Positions 24,479-31,412 of a DNA stretch of 31,412 nucleotides are shown here, piece by piece. Numbering within the stretch: the stretch's first letter is position 1; each line of letters begins with the position of its first letter. A model generated the notes under the pieces. It made no database searches. It saw only the letters and a program-made list of their open reading frames with translations, and was not told where the DNA came from. The translations under genes and the position numbers were made by a program. Origin of the DNA: an uncultured bacterium (GTDB taxonomy: Bacteria; Verrucomicrobiota; Verrucomicrobiia; Opitutales; Intestinicryptomonadaceae). The stretch lies in contig CAJMOT010000010.1 of NCBI GenBank assembly GCA_905214995.1, positions 1 to 31,412 of the forward strand. Reading direction: 5' to 3'.

Positions 24479-25142
24479 TGGGCGAAGGCGCGGGCAATGT
24501 CCGCCAGACGCAGTTTTATCTGAATACAATCTCATACACGTTCAAAATGCCTCGGCTTTTAAGACGAGCGACTATGTGATTTTGCATTTTACCTGCGAAT
24601 TCGGCTGGAATAATGGTGTAAGCATCCAACATTGGTACGACGCTTGGGCGGAGAGTATGCCGCAGCGCATTGTGCGCATTAACGGCAACTATATTGAGCT
24701 TCAAAGCAACGCAGCGTTTATAACGCTTGATGACAAATACACCGGCTACGAAAGCCATTACATTCACGATGTAGCGAGGTTTTTTGAGGCGCTCAACGGC
24801 GGCTCGTTGCACCCCGACTACGAGTTTACATTGAAACCGACGTCAGGCTACATGCTCCGCGCATACTCTACGCGCGCAATGAAGAAGCGCGAGTCGATAA
24901 CACGCAAAGAAGTGACATTCCACACGTTCTTCCCAGACATATCAGGCAGTGAAATTTTCATCCCACAGCAGGAAACCGGCACTGAATACAACGACATCTC
25001 GCGCGAGACGACAATCACGCCTGCGCAGTGGAAAGCGAAGATGGATGCTGGCGAGCGGTTCATCTACGCCGAGCCGAAAGTCGCCTACGACGCCGAAAAC
25101 GGGATTTACGAGCTTCGCGTCAAGAAGACCCCCTGCAAATAG
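24420..25142 (+). pseudogene. end of gpG-like protein joined to C-terminal part of an unrecognised phage protein
   Basis: The frame opens with HFWEKIAADTVLPNAKP, which belongs to the gpG-like fragment. Within about 25 residues it passes into a different protein (LIHVQNASAFKTSDYVILHF onward, about 200 aa to 25142). That part is mixed beta/alpha with RKEVTFHTFFPDISGSEIFI and ITPAQWKAKMDAGERFIYAE. It looks like the tail of a structural phage protein, but I do not recognise the family. No start codon suits it, so it is likely a deletion fusion. Confidence 0.45.
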
Positions 25143-25159
25143 CCCGCAACCTACCGCTC

Positions 25160-25220
25160 TTGCAACGGAGTTTTAAACGGCTTGCAACACCCTTGCAACC
25201 ACCACGAACGCCCCTTGCAC
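25160..25220 (+). repeat. four helically phased TTGCAAC/TTGCAC repeats
   Basis: TTGCAAC occurs at 25160, 25182 and 25193 and TTGCAC at 25215. Distances are 22, 11 and 22 bp, all multiples of 11, so the sites fall on one face of the helix. Three of the four are preceded by a C. They lie between the prophage remnant and tRNA-Ser(GGA), in a stretch without genes. They look like multiple binding sites for one protein. Confidence 0.5.
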
Positions 25221-25325
25221 ACCCCTTACGATAATCCCCCAAATATGGGTATTTTCCCCAAACGTTCGATTTTTTTCCTCAAACCTTCCGACGCGATACA
25301 AAACGCCGCGCGCTGCGGTCAAATG

Positions 25326-25413
25326 CGGAGAGGGGGGGATTCGAACCCCCGGTGGGCTTTTGACCCACACGCGATTTCCAATCGCGCACGTTCGGCCGCT
25401 CCGTCACCTCTCC
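25326..25413 (-). tRNA. tRNA-Ser(GGA)
   Basis: On the minus strand GGAGAGG pairs with CCTCTCC, with discriminator G. The anticodon stem-loop GCGATTGGAAATCGC gives anticodon GGA. A long variable arm follows, then GGGTTCGAATCCC. CCA is not encoded. It lies 54 bases downstream of tRNA-Met on the same strand, so probably shares its transcript. Confidence 0.95.
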
Positions 25414-25467
25414 TCAAATTCAGCGCAGGGATTTTTTAACCATTCGCGCTTCAAACTGAAATACACA

Positions 25468-25539
<72 letters not shown>

Positions 25540-25555
25540 AAATTTAAAGATTGTC

Positions 25556-25583
25556 AATTTACCCCTCGGCGCCTTCAAGTCAA
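25556..25583 (-). promoter_or_regulatory. promoter of the tRNA-Met/tRNA-Ser(GGA) unit
   Basis: On the minus strand TTGACT (25583-25578) and TAAATT (25561-25556) are 16 bp apart, 17 bases ahead of tRNA-Met. Good -35 and fair -10. Confidence 0.5.
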
Positions 25584-25927
25584 GTTCTATTTCCCCTTTT
25601 TTTGCTTTTTTGCGCGCCGTTTGGGTCGCCGCGCCCGCGGGTTTCCGCAGGTATGCAAGGCGGACGTTCATATGTCCATTATGCCTCTTGAAATCGCGCT
25701 TCCGTCGGGATTGGATTCCGCCGCATTCCGACAATGACCTTGGTTCCAGCGGCAAACGCGCCGCAAACTGAAAAGCCGCACTGCAATTCGGCGCGCTTTC
25801 GCGCTCCGCAAAGACAAAAAGTTAAACCCCTTCCGGCAAATGTGCGGGCGTATCGGCGAATACAGGCTATTCCTAAAATTCGCTTCCCCCAATACGGCAA
25901 GCCCGAACAACTTTAAAAGACAATTCG

Positions 25928-25959
25928 CCGGCGCAAAATCGGCGCCGGTTTTGCGCCGG
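25928..25959 (-). terminator. GC-rich hairpin downstream of psd, possible terminator
   Basis: CCGGCGCAAAA (25928-25938) pairs with TTTTGCGCCGG (25949-25959) across a 10-base loop (11-bp stem). TTTTGCGCCG is repeated directly at 25960-25969, allowing alternative pairing. The minus-strand tail is CGAATTGTCTTTT, a weak U-run. The rest of the 459-bp gap between tRNA-Met and psd (25540-25998) contains no gene I can support. Confidence 0.45.
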
Positions 25960-25998
25960 TTTTGCGCCGTCTTCGTCCGCAAATGCCGGAAAGAAAAA

Positions 25999-26910
25999 TC
26001 AGGATTCGGAAATTTCCGCGCAGCCGGCAACTTCCCCCGCCCTCGCGTAGCACTCTATATTTTTCGCGCTGTACTCCGCAAGCCGCGGATTCCAATTTAT
26101 CCGCACGCCGCTCTCGAAAATAGTCGCCACGCACGAGCCCCCGAAGCGGAACAGCCCCGCCTCCGCCCCCCTTTTGACGCGCGCGGAAACGCCGTCGAAA
26201 TTGACTATCGTGCCGACGTTGGTCGCCCCTATCTCCGCGAACGCGCAAAGCCCCATGCCGTCCGTCTCTATGAGGTTCAACACCCTCCTGTTTTCCCAGA
26301 GTATCGAGAGTTTTTTCGCGAGGGCTATGGGGCTTACAGAATACAGCATTCCGCGGACATTCCTGCGCGCGGCGATTTCCCCCGAAACGGGATAGTGGAA
26401 TCTGTGGTAGTCCATCGGGCTAAGCCTTGAAATCAGCATGTCGCCGCCCTCAAACCTTTTTGCGAGCTTCGCGTCGCCGAGAAACGCCGCAAGATTGAAC
26501 TCCTGGCCCTTTGCGTAAAACGAGCGCGCCCCCGATACCCCTCGGATGAGAAGGTGCCGCCCGTCCGACGGAAAGGAGACCGCGCGCGGATTTTGCGCGT
26601 CGCCTACGGGTCTTGCGCCCGATTTCAGCGCGCGCGTGAAAAACTCGTTGAACGTCTTAAACTCGCCGGGATTTTTGAGCGTCTCTTCCGTGTCAATGCC
26701 GTTTTCCCCGATAAACTTTTTAACGGCGGAGCGGCTTATTTTTGAGTCCGCCCAGAGCCCGCACGCCCTCGAAAATATCCCGCGCGCGACCAGCAGCCAG
26801 AGCGCCGCCCCGCCCGCGCGCCCGCCGTAGAGAAAGCGCATGAGCCTTTCGGCGCAGACTTTTTCCTCCTCGCAGGCGCCCTTTGAGATGTTGTATATAC
26901 GCAAGCTCAT
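25999..26910 (-). CDS. psd: phosphatidylserine decarboxylase proenzyme
   Basis: This 303-aa protein makes phosphatidylethanolamine from phosphatidylserine at the inner membrane. Visible features are KNPGEFKTFNEFFTRAL near 80-100, FPSDGRHLL, SPMDYHRFHYPVSG with the conserved Asp-His pair, and the C-terminal FRFGGSCVATIFESG. In the last of these the GGS serine is where the proenzyme cleaves itself to form the pyruvoyl group (GGSC here replaces the usual GGST or LGST). The ATG at 26910 overlaps the recD2 stop as ATGA. Frames extending further upstream are antisense noise within recD2. The gene is likely co-transcribed with recD2, though the functions are unrelated. Confidence 0.92.
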   Translation of the reverse strand: MSLRIYNISKGACEEEKVCAERLMRFLYGGRAGGAALWLLVARGIFSRACGLWADSKISRSAVKKFIGENGIDTEETLKNPGEFKTFNEFFTRALKSGARPVGDAQNPRAVSFPSDGRHLLIRGVSGARSFYAKGQEFNLAAFLGDAKLAKRFEGGDMLISRLSPMDYHRFHYPVSGEIAARRNVRGMLYSVSPIALAKKLSILWENRRVLNLIETDGMGLCAFAEIGATNVGTIVNFDGVSARVKRGAEAGLFRFGGSCVATIFESGVRINWNPRLAEYSAKNIECYARAGEVAGCAEISES

Positions 26911-29087
26911 ATGGATTCGAGCCTCCTCTTCAAAAACGTCCTCCTCTCGGCGGCGCGCGAATTGCCGACCGCCGCGCTCCACGCCGACGGGTCGCCAACG
27001 ATGAACGCCTTTCTCCGCGCCCGCGTCAGCCCCGTGTAGAGAAGGTTGCGCTGCAGCATTATGAAGTGTTGGCGCAAAAGCGGCATAACTACCACCGGAA
27101 ATTCGCTGCCCTGCGACTTGTGTATGCTTATCGCGTAGGCCTGCCGGAAATCGGAGAGGTCGCCCTTCGAAAGGAAAACCTCCCTGCCGTCGAAGTCGGC
27201 GACGATTCCGGAGTTGTCGCCCTCCACGCGGACGACCCTTCCCATGTCGCCGTTGAAGACGTCGATGTCGTAGTTGTTGCGCGTCTGCATTATCTTGTCG
27301 CCGACGCAAAATACGGTTCCCGCCCAACGCATTCCGTCGGTTCGCGGATTCAGCGCGGCCTTTATGGAGGCGTTGAAATTCTCGATGCCCGCCGCCCCCT
27401 TGTGCATTGGCGCCAAGAGCTGCATGTCGGCTATCGGATCCGCGCCGAGGCGCCCGGCAAACCCGCCCGACATCAGCCGGACGCACGCGCGGGTACAGGC
27501 TTCCGGAGTGTCGGCAAAGATGAAATTCACGTCGCGCGACAAATCGGCGTCTTCGAGGGCGCACGGCGGGAATGCGTCGAGCGAGTCCCTGCCCTCGAGT
27601 ATCGCGCGCGCGGCGAGGACTATCCCGCTGCGCTCGCCCTGCCTGAAAATCCGCTCGAGGCGAGTGACGGGAAACCTGCCGCTCGAGATGATGTCTTTGA
27701 GGACATTTCCGGCGCCGACGCTCGGCAGCTGGTCGATGTCGCCCACGAGAACCAGGTGCGCCCCGTCGGGAACCGCCGAAAACACCGCCGCCGCCAGCTT
27801 AGTGTCGAGCATGGAGGCCTCGTCTATAACGACGAATTTGCAGGGCAGCGCGTTGTACTCGTTGTGCTTGAACTTTCCGCCCTCCATTCCCAAAAGCCTG
27901 TGTATAGTCTGCGCCGCAACCCCCGCGCTCTCGCCCATGCGCTGCGCCGCCCTCCCCGTGGGCGCGGCGAGCGCGGGGACGCATTTTTTAGCTTTCAATA
28001 TGTCGCAAAGCGCCCGAAGGATCGTCGTCTTTCCCGTTCCCGGGCCGCCCGTTATCACGCTGAACTTGTTTTTGAGGGCGGCGAGAATCGCCGCGGACTG
28101 TTCGGGGGCGAAATCGACGTTTGCGCGCGCCTTCGCCCATTCCACAGCCGCCTCCGCCTTTATCGGCGGCAGAAGCGACGCCGCGCGCGAAATTCTCGCC
28201 AGGCTGCCGGCTATCTTCCGCTCCGCAAAGTCAAGCGGCGCGGACTGCAATACGCCGTCGCCCGCGCGCTTTACGTCCCCCGACGCCAAAAGCCTCTCGA
28301 CGCCCTCGGCGCATTTGGCGGGATCCGCCTGCAAGAGCGACGCCGCGCGGGACACTATTTCGCCGAAAGGAGCGCATGTACCGCCCTCGTCCTCGAGTTC
28401 GGAGAGGGCATGGAGAATGCCGGCCTCTATGCGCTCGGGGCTCTCGTTTGAAATTCCGATGTTCAGCGCTATCTTGTCGGCGGTCTTGAAGCCGATTCCG
28501 TCTATCTCGCGGCAGAGCTTGTACGGGTTGGAGCGCACGATTTCCGCGCTATCCGAACCGAACCGCTTCATTATCCTGACGCACATGGCAATGCCTATCC
28601 CGTAGACGCGCAGAGCGACGACTATTTCTCGCAGGCCGCGCTGCTCGTCCCACGACTTTTTTATGCGCCTTGCGCGCTCCGCGCCGATGCCCTTAACCTC
28701 CGTCAGGCGCGCGGAGTCGGAATCTATGACGCGCAGCGTGTCCTCGCCGAATTTTTTTACGATTTTTTTCGCGTACGCGGGGCCTATGCCCTCCACGAGA
28801 CCGGAGCCGAGATACTTTTCGATGCCGTAGACGTTGGACGGCAGGCGCGACTCAAACTCCCTCACGTTTATGCGCGCGCCGTAGGACGGATGGGCCGCCC
28901 ACTCTCCCCTGACGAGAACGGTTTCGCCGCACTGGACGGCGGGCATTATTCCGGAGACCGTGACGTTTTCCCTGTACGACGGGTCGGACGGGCGGAGGGA
29001 GGCTATGCAAAAGCAGTTTTCCTCGTTGAAGAAAACTATCCTTTCCAGCACTCCCTCGAGGCTGACCGGCTCGCCGCTATTGCGCAT
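26907..29087 (-). CDS. recD2: RecD2-type ATP-dependent 5'-3' DNA helicase
   Basis: This 726-aa protein has the RecD2 architecture: an N-terminal OB-like domain (1-80), helix-hairpin-helix repeats (LPSNVYGIEKYLGSGLVEGI and VKGIGAERARRI, about 82-145), a first RecA fold with Walker A GGPGTGKT (347-354), IDEAS, and GDIDQLPSVGAG, and a C-terminal fold with AISIHKSQGSEF and YTGLTRARR. RecD2 acts without RecBC in DNA repair and fork maintenance. The ATG at 29087 lies 27 bases after the HAD gene stop, with no obvious ribosome site. Length is normal for the family. Confidence 0.95.
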   Translation of the reverse strand: MRNSGEPVSLEGVLERIVFFNEENCFCIASLRPSDPSYRENVTVSGIMPAVQCGETVLVRGEWAAHPSYGARINVREFESRLPSNVYGIEKYLGSGLVEGIGPAYAKKIVKKFGEDTLRVIDSDSARLTEVKGIGAERARRIKKSWDEQRGLREIVVALRVYGIGIAMCVRIMKRFGSDSAEIVRSNPYKLCREIDGIGFKTADKIALNIGISNESPERIEAGILHALSELEDEGGTCAPFGEIVSRAASLLQADPAKCAEGVERLLASGDVKRAGDGVLQSAPLDFAERKIAGSLARISRAASLLPPIKAEAAVEWAKARANVDFAPEQSAAILAALKNKFSVITGGPGTGKTTILRALCDILKAKKCVPALAAPTGRAAQRMGESAGVAAQTIHRLLGMEGGKFKHNEYNALPCKFVVIDEASMLDTKLAAAVFSAVPDGAHLVLVGDIDQLPSVGAGNVLKDIISSGRFPVTRLERIFRQGERSGIVLAARAILEGRDSLDAFPPCALEDADLSRDVNFIFADTPEACTRACVRLMSGGFAGRLGADPIADMQLLAPMHKGAAGIENFNASIKAALNPRTDGMRWAGTVFCVGDKIMQTRNNYDIDVFNGDMGRVVRVEGDNSGIVADFDGREVFLSKGDLSDFRQAYAISIHKSQGSEFPVVVMPLLRQHFIMLQRNLLYTGLTRARRKAFIVGDPSAWSAAVGNSRAAERRTFLKRRLESI

Positions 29088-29114
29088 GTAAACAAAAGGA
29101 ATAGGAGGGGAGGC

Positions 29115-29783
29115 TCAAAGGGCAATACCAAAAACGCCCGCCGCAAGATTTGCGAGGTTTTCATAAACCCCGAGGCATTCAGGGCACCTTCCGGAGAGCG
29201 ACGGCGCGGAATCCGCGCCGGTCGCGACGAGCGAGGAATCCATGCCCGCCCCGCGCGCCGCGAGATAGTCGTATTCGGAATCTCCCACTCCCACTGCGGA
29301 ACCGGCCGAAACGCCGAGAATACCGAGCGCCCTTTCGGTGAAAGCGGGCTCGGGCTTGCGCGGGGAGTGCAGCGACGTGCCGACGACGGCGTCGAGCTCG
29401 AAGCCGAGCTTTTCGACAATCGCGTCCGCGCCTTCCTGCTGCTTGTTGGTAAAGCATGCCGCTTTCATTCCGCGCGATTTGAGGGCCGCCACGATTTCGC
29501 GCGCGAACGGCATTGGGCGCAGCCCGTCGAACATCCGGTCCGGAAAAATTTTCAGATAATGCTCGCATACCGGCTGGGCGAGCGCCTCGTCGTTTCCGTG
29601 CGCCGCGAGAATTTTGCGCGCCGTAATCAATATGGAGCCCCCGACGGTCTTAAATACCTCGTCGTAGGTCGGCGCGGGAACTCCGTATTTCAAAAAGGAT
29701 TCCGAGAGGGCCGAATGTATCGCCGCGTAATTGTCGGCGAGCGTTCCGTCCAAGTCGAAAAGAGCGGCTTTATAGGTCTTCAT
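29115..29783 (-). CDS. HAD-superfamily hydrolase, phosphoglycolate phosphatase-like
   Basis: The start is ATG 29783 (222 aa), because the catalytic LFDLDGT follows at residues 8-14; the in-frame start at 29840 would overlap bioD. Motif I has nucleophile Asp10 and acid Asp12, motif II lies in KAACFTNKQ, the motif III Lys is in SPRKPEP, and motif IV is GVGDSEYDYLAARGAGM. The helical cap between motifs I and II is of the beta-phosphoglucomutase/phosphoglycolate phosphatase type. The substrate cannot be told. It sits four bases after bioD and so belongs to the biotin operon transcript. A housekeeping phosphatase is the safe reading. Confidence 0.88.
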   Translation of the reverse strand: MKTYKAALFDLDGTLADNYAAIHSALSESFLKYGVPAPTYDEVFKTVGGSILITARKILAAHGNDEALAQPVCEHYLKIFPDRMFDGLRPMPFAREIVAALKSRGMKAACFTNKQQEGADAIVEKLGFELDAVVGTSLHSPRKPEPAFTERALGILGVSAGSAVGVGDSEYDYLAARGAGMDSSLVATGADSAPSLSGRCPECLGVYENLANLAAGVFGIAL

Positions 29784-29787
29784 ACGT

Positions 29788-30426
29788 CTAAAATTCGATC
29801 TCGCCGATTTCCTCGAAAAAAGCGGAGGGATGCGACGCAAAAAGCCGCCTTTTCAAATAGTCGCGGGTGGAGTTTTCAATTTCTTTCGGGGCGGCGGGAA
29901 AAGTGTTGTATACCGCGCCGGCTACGGATATGCCGCGGCGCTCGCAGACTTCGAAATTCAGGAGGGCGTGGCTGAGGCTGCCCAGCCGCGACGGAACAAC
30001 GAGAACGAGGGGGAGGTTTCTGTCCGCCACGAAGTCCGCCACGAGATAGTCTTCCGCAAGCGGAACCATTAGCCCGCCGACTCCCTCTATCAGGACGCTC
30101 GAATATTTTTCAGAAAGCCTCTTTGTGCAGGCGTCGATTTTCGCGAAGTCGATTTTAACCCCCTCCATGGCGCAAGCCAGATGGGGAGACGCCGGATATT
30201 TCAAGACGTACGGGCACGTCGTGAAGTCGAGATCCTCGGGCAGCAGTCCTGAACCCATGATTTTGCGGTGCGATATTATGTCCTCGCTGACGCCCTCGCA
30301 ACCCGTTTGGACGAGCTTCTGCGTGACGGGGTTTTCCCCCGCCTCCGCGAGCTTTCTGGCGAGCGCCGCGGTTGCGACCGTCTTGCCTATTCCCGTATCC
30401 GTTCCGCTTATAAAAAGAACTTTCAT
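29788..30426 (-). CDS. bioD: ATP-dependent dethiobiotin synthetase
   Basis: This 212-aa protein has the P-loop GTDTGIGKT (8-16) shared by BioD proteins, QKLVQTGCEG after the first strands, PASPHLA, and LIEGVGGLMVPLAEDY with the conserved EGxGG. It closes the ureido ring of 7,8-diaminopelargonic acid with CO2 and ATP to form dethiobiotin, the step before biotin synthase. It starts one base after the bioG-bioC stop and ends four bases before the HAD gene, clearly one operon. Confidence 0.95.
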   Translation of the reverse strand: MKVLFISGTDTGIGKTVATAALARKLAEAGENPVTQKLVQTGCEGVSEDIISHRKIMGSGLLPEDLDFTTCPYVLKYPASPHLACAMEGVKIDFAKIDACTKRLSEKYSSVLIEGVGGLMVPLAEDYLVADFVADRNLPLVLVVPSRLGSLSHALLNFEVCERRGISVAGAVYNTFPAAPKEIENSTRDYLKRRLFASHPSAFFEEIGEIEF

Positions 30427-30427
30427 G

Positions 30428-31412
30428 TCAAACCCTGTGCGCTATTATGAAAACCGGATTGTACGTAAGCCCGACGCCCCCGCCGGAGTCCCCGAAGACG
30501 GCGCGGTAGCGCGCGGAAAATTCCCTGAACCTCGCGGGCGTCCAAAACGCGGAAAAGCGGCCGTTCACGCCCGTGAGCGCGATGTGCCTCATGACCTCGC
30601 GCGGGCTGCCGAAATTCGCGCGGCTGACGGACTCCTCAACCCTCTCGCACTCGAAGCCCGCCCGCATGAGCATGTCGCGTATCTCCAAGGCGTCCGGATA
30701 ATAGAGGGAATTTCCGCAGAGCATTTTTATCTCTTCGAAATTGCGCGGGCCGAATGTCGAAAACGCGAGCATCGCGCCCTTTTTGGACGCCTCCGCGAGC
30801 CTCCCGAAAAGCGACGGCAAATCGGGAATCCACTGCATCGACGACGAAGACACGACGCCTCCGAGCCCCTCCGGGATTTCGCATTTCAAAATGTCGCCCG
30901 AAACGGTCTCGCACCTGCAGCCGGCGCCGCGGGAGGCCATGAGGCACATCTTTTCGGAAAGGTCGTTGAGAAACCATACGGAGGGCGAGATTCTTGGCGC
31001 GAGCTCGCGCGTCAGAAAGCCCGTTCCGCAGCCGATCTCCAAAACCTTTTCCCCGCGCGGAAACCCGCGCGAAATCACCATAGACGCGAGCCTCTTGGCG
31101 ACCTCGCCCTGCACTTTCGCGTTTTCCTCGTAAGAACCCGCGCTGCGCTCGAAAGCGCCTCCGACTTTGGAGAACGGGCGCGCGGCGTGCACGAGCGCGC
31201 GGCGTATCAGGCGCATGTCCAGGTGCGCGCCATCGCAAAATATCGGCGGCGTCCTCCTCCACGCCCTCGCGAGATTTTCCGCCGGAAAGATCCTGTCGGA
31301 CTTCGCGGCTATCGAAAGCGTCCACCGCGGCTTTGGCGCGCGCATTTCCGAAAAACCGCGCCCGAGCGATTCGAGCTCCGCCCGCAGCTCGCGCGCGCCG
31401 CGCTTTGAGAGG
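30428..31412 (-). CDS. bioC: BioG-BioC fusion: pimeloyl-ACP methyl esterase C-terminus plus malonyl-ACP O-methyltransferase (5' end outside window)
   Basis: The frame stays open to the window edge. The first 75 or so visible residues read LSIAAKSDRIFPAENLARAW and then a Pro-Ile-Phe-Cys-Asp-Gly-Ala-His segment. This resembles the C-terminal part of BioG (DUF452), including its catalytic His, the esterase that removes the methyl group from pimeloyl-ACP. Without a stop it continues into GGAFERSAGSYEENAKVQ, VLEIGCGTGFLTREL, FLNDLSEKMC and SSSMQWIPDLPSLF, the BioC methyltransferase that starts the chain. The fusion therefore carries the enzyme that opens and the one that closes pimeloyl synthesis. 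An internal ATG at 31216 could start a stand-alone BioC but has no proper ribosome site. BioC certain, BioG half likely. Confidence 0.85.
   Translation of the reverse strand, partial: LSKRGARELRAELESLGRGFSEMRAPKPRWTLSIAAKSDRIFPAENLARAWRRTPPIFCDGAHLDMRLIRRALVHAARPFSKVGGAFERSAGSYEENAKVQGEVAKRLASMVISRGFPRGEKVLEIGCGTGFLTRELAPRISPSVWFLNDLSEKMCLMASRGAGCRCETVSGDILKCEIPEGLGGVVSSSSMQWIPDLPSLFGRLAEASKKGAMLAFSTFGPRNFEEIKMLCGNSLYYPDALEIRDMLMRAGFECERVEESVSRANFGSPREVMRHIALTGVNGRFSAFWTPARFREFSARYRAVFGDSGGGVGLTYNPVFIIAHRV

Larger units (their letters stand above)
20890..25222. mobile_element. internally deleted Mu-like prophage remnant
   Basis: On the plus strand, in phage order, are pieces of a primase-like protein, a Gam-like protein, small coupled genes, a Mu gpF-type head protein, a gpG-like morphogenesis protein and a phage protein tail. 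Terminase, portal, capsid, sheath and transposase genes are missing, and gene starts are joined to ends of other genes. One antisense gene (trypco2-like) lies inside. The right end carries phased repeats and lies against tRNA-Ser(GGA). The block cannot be a functional phage. Confidence 0.6.

Noticed and set aside
26911..27564. Upstream extension of the psd frame (Arg-rich, 218 extra codons)
   Set aside because: It runs within recD2 in another frame and is low-complexity. The ATG at 26910 coupled to the recD2 stop is the real start.
26883..28605. Long plus-strand frames opposite recD2
   Set aside because: Arg/Pro/Ala-rich shadows of a GC-rich gene with clear helicase motifs on the minus strand.
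30125..31408. 427-aa plus-strand frame opposite bioD and bioC
   Set aside because: Shadow of the biotin genes; composition is that of an antisense frame.

Overview
The window looks like a chromosomal segment of a GC-rich Gram-negative bacterium, most plausibly a Verrucomicrobiota-type organism (Opitutae or relatives). That placement is by eye. It rests on the integrase type, the lipoprotein and AsmA-like envelope proteins, the K+-type membrane pyrophosphatase and the biotin gene arrangement. GC-rich housekeeping DNA lies at both ends (1-5.85 kb and 25.3-31.4 kb). A visibly more AT-rich, mosaic accessory block fills about 5.9-25.2 kb.

Left flank: the start of purN and an AsmA-like membrane protein (minus strand, stop/start overlap), then hppA for an ion-pumping pyrophosphatase (plus), a hairpin-rich convergent gap, and a large lipoprotein with a degenerate trypsin-like domain (minus).

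Accessory block: (1) A phage fragment at 5.9-6.7 kb holds a RuvC-like resolvase and the C-terminal stump of a 3'-5' exonuclease. (2) An island at about 6.69-20.3 kb starts where the exonuclease stump is broken. It carries two unrecognised genes, A and B (B with a one-base frameshift), then a tyrosine integrase on the opposite strand. Next comes a tight three-gene operon: an MmeI-like methyltransferase whose N-terminal nuclease site looks dead, an SF2 helicase and a GIY-YIG (T5orf172-type) nuclease. An Mrr-like endonuclease and a 915-aa SIR2 protein resembling defence-associated sirtuins follow. (3) tRNA-Ser(UGA) lies at 20.4 kb. (4) A heavily deleted Mu-like prophage remnant at about 20.9-25.2 kb contains a primase (PriCT-like) fragment, Gam-like protein, small coupled ORFs, a fusion of a coiled-coil start to a Mu gpF-type head-protein tail with a PBECR-like nuclease domain, an antisense trypco2-like gene, and a gpG-like fragment joined to a phage protein tail. 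It ends in helically phased TTGCAAC repeats next to tRNA-Ser(GGA) and tRNA-Met(CAU).

Right flank, all minus strand: a bioG-bioC fusion (running off the window), bioD, a HAD phosphatase, recD2 and psd, with very short gaps or overlaps. The first two genes make and release the pimeloyl chain for biotin and bioD forms dethiobiotin; recD2 and psd are probably only co-transcribed.

The most interesting part is 10.2-16.1 kb. The methyltransferase seems to have lost its built-in nuclease while a helicase and a separate GIY-YIG nuclease sit in the same operon. This suggests a split, multi-subunit version of an MmeI-like restriction system. The unknown A/B pair beside the integrase is a second candidate for undescribed biology.
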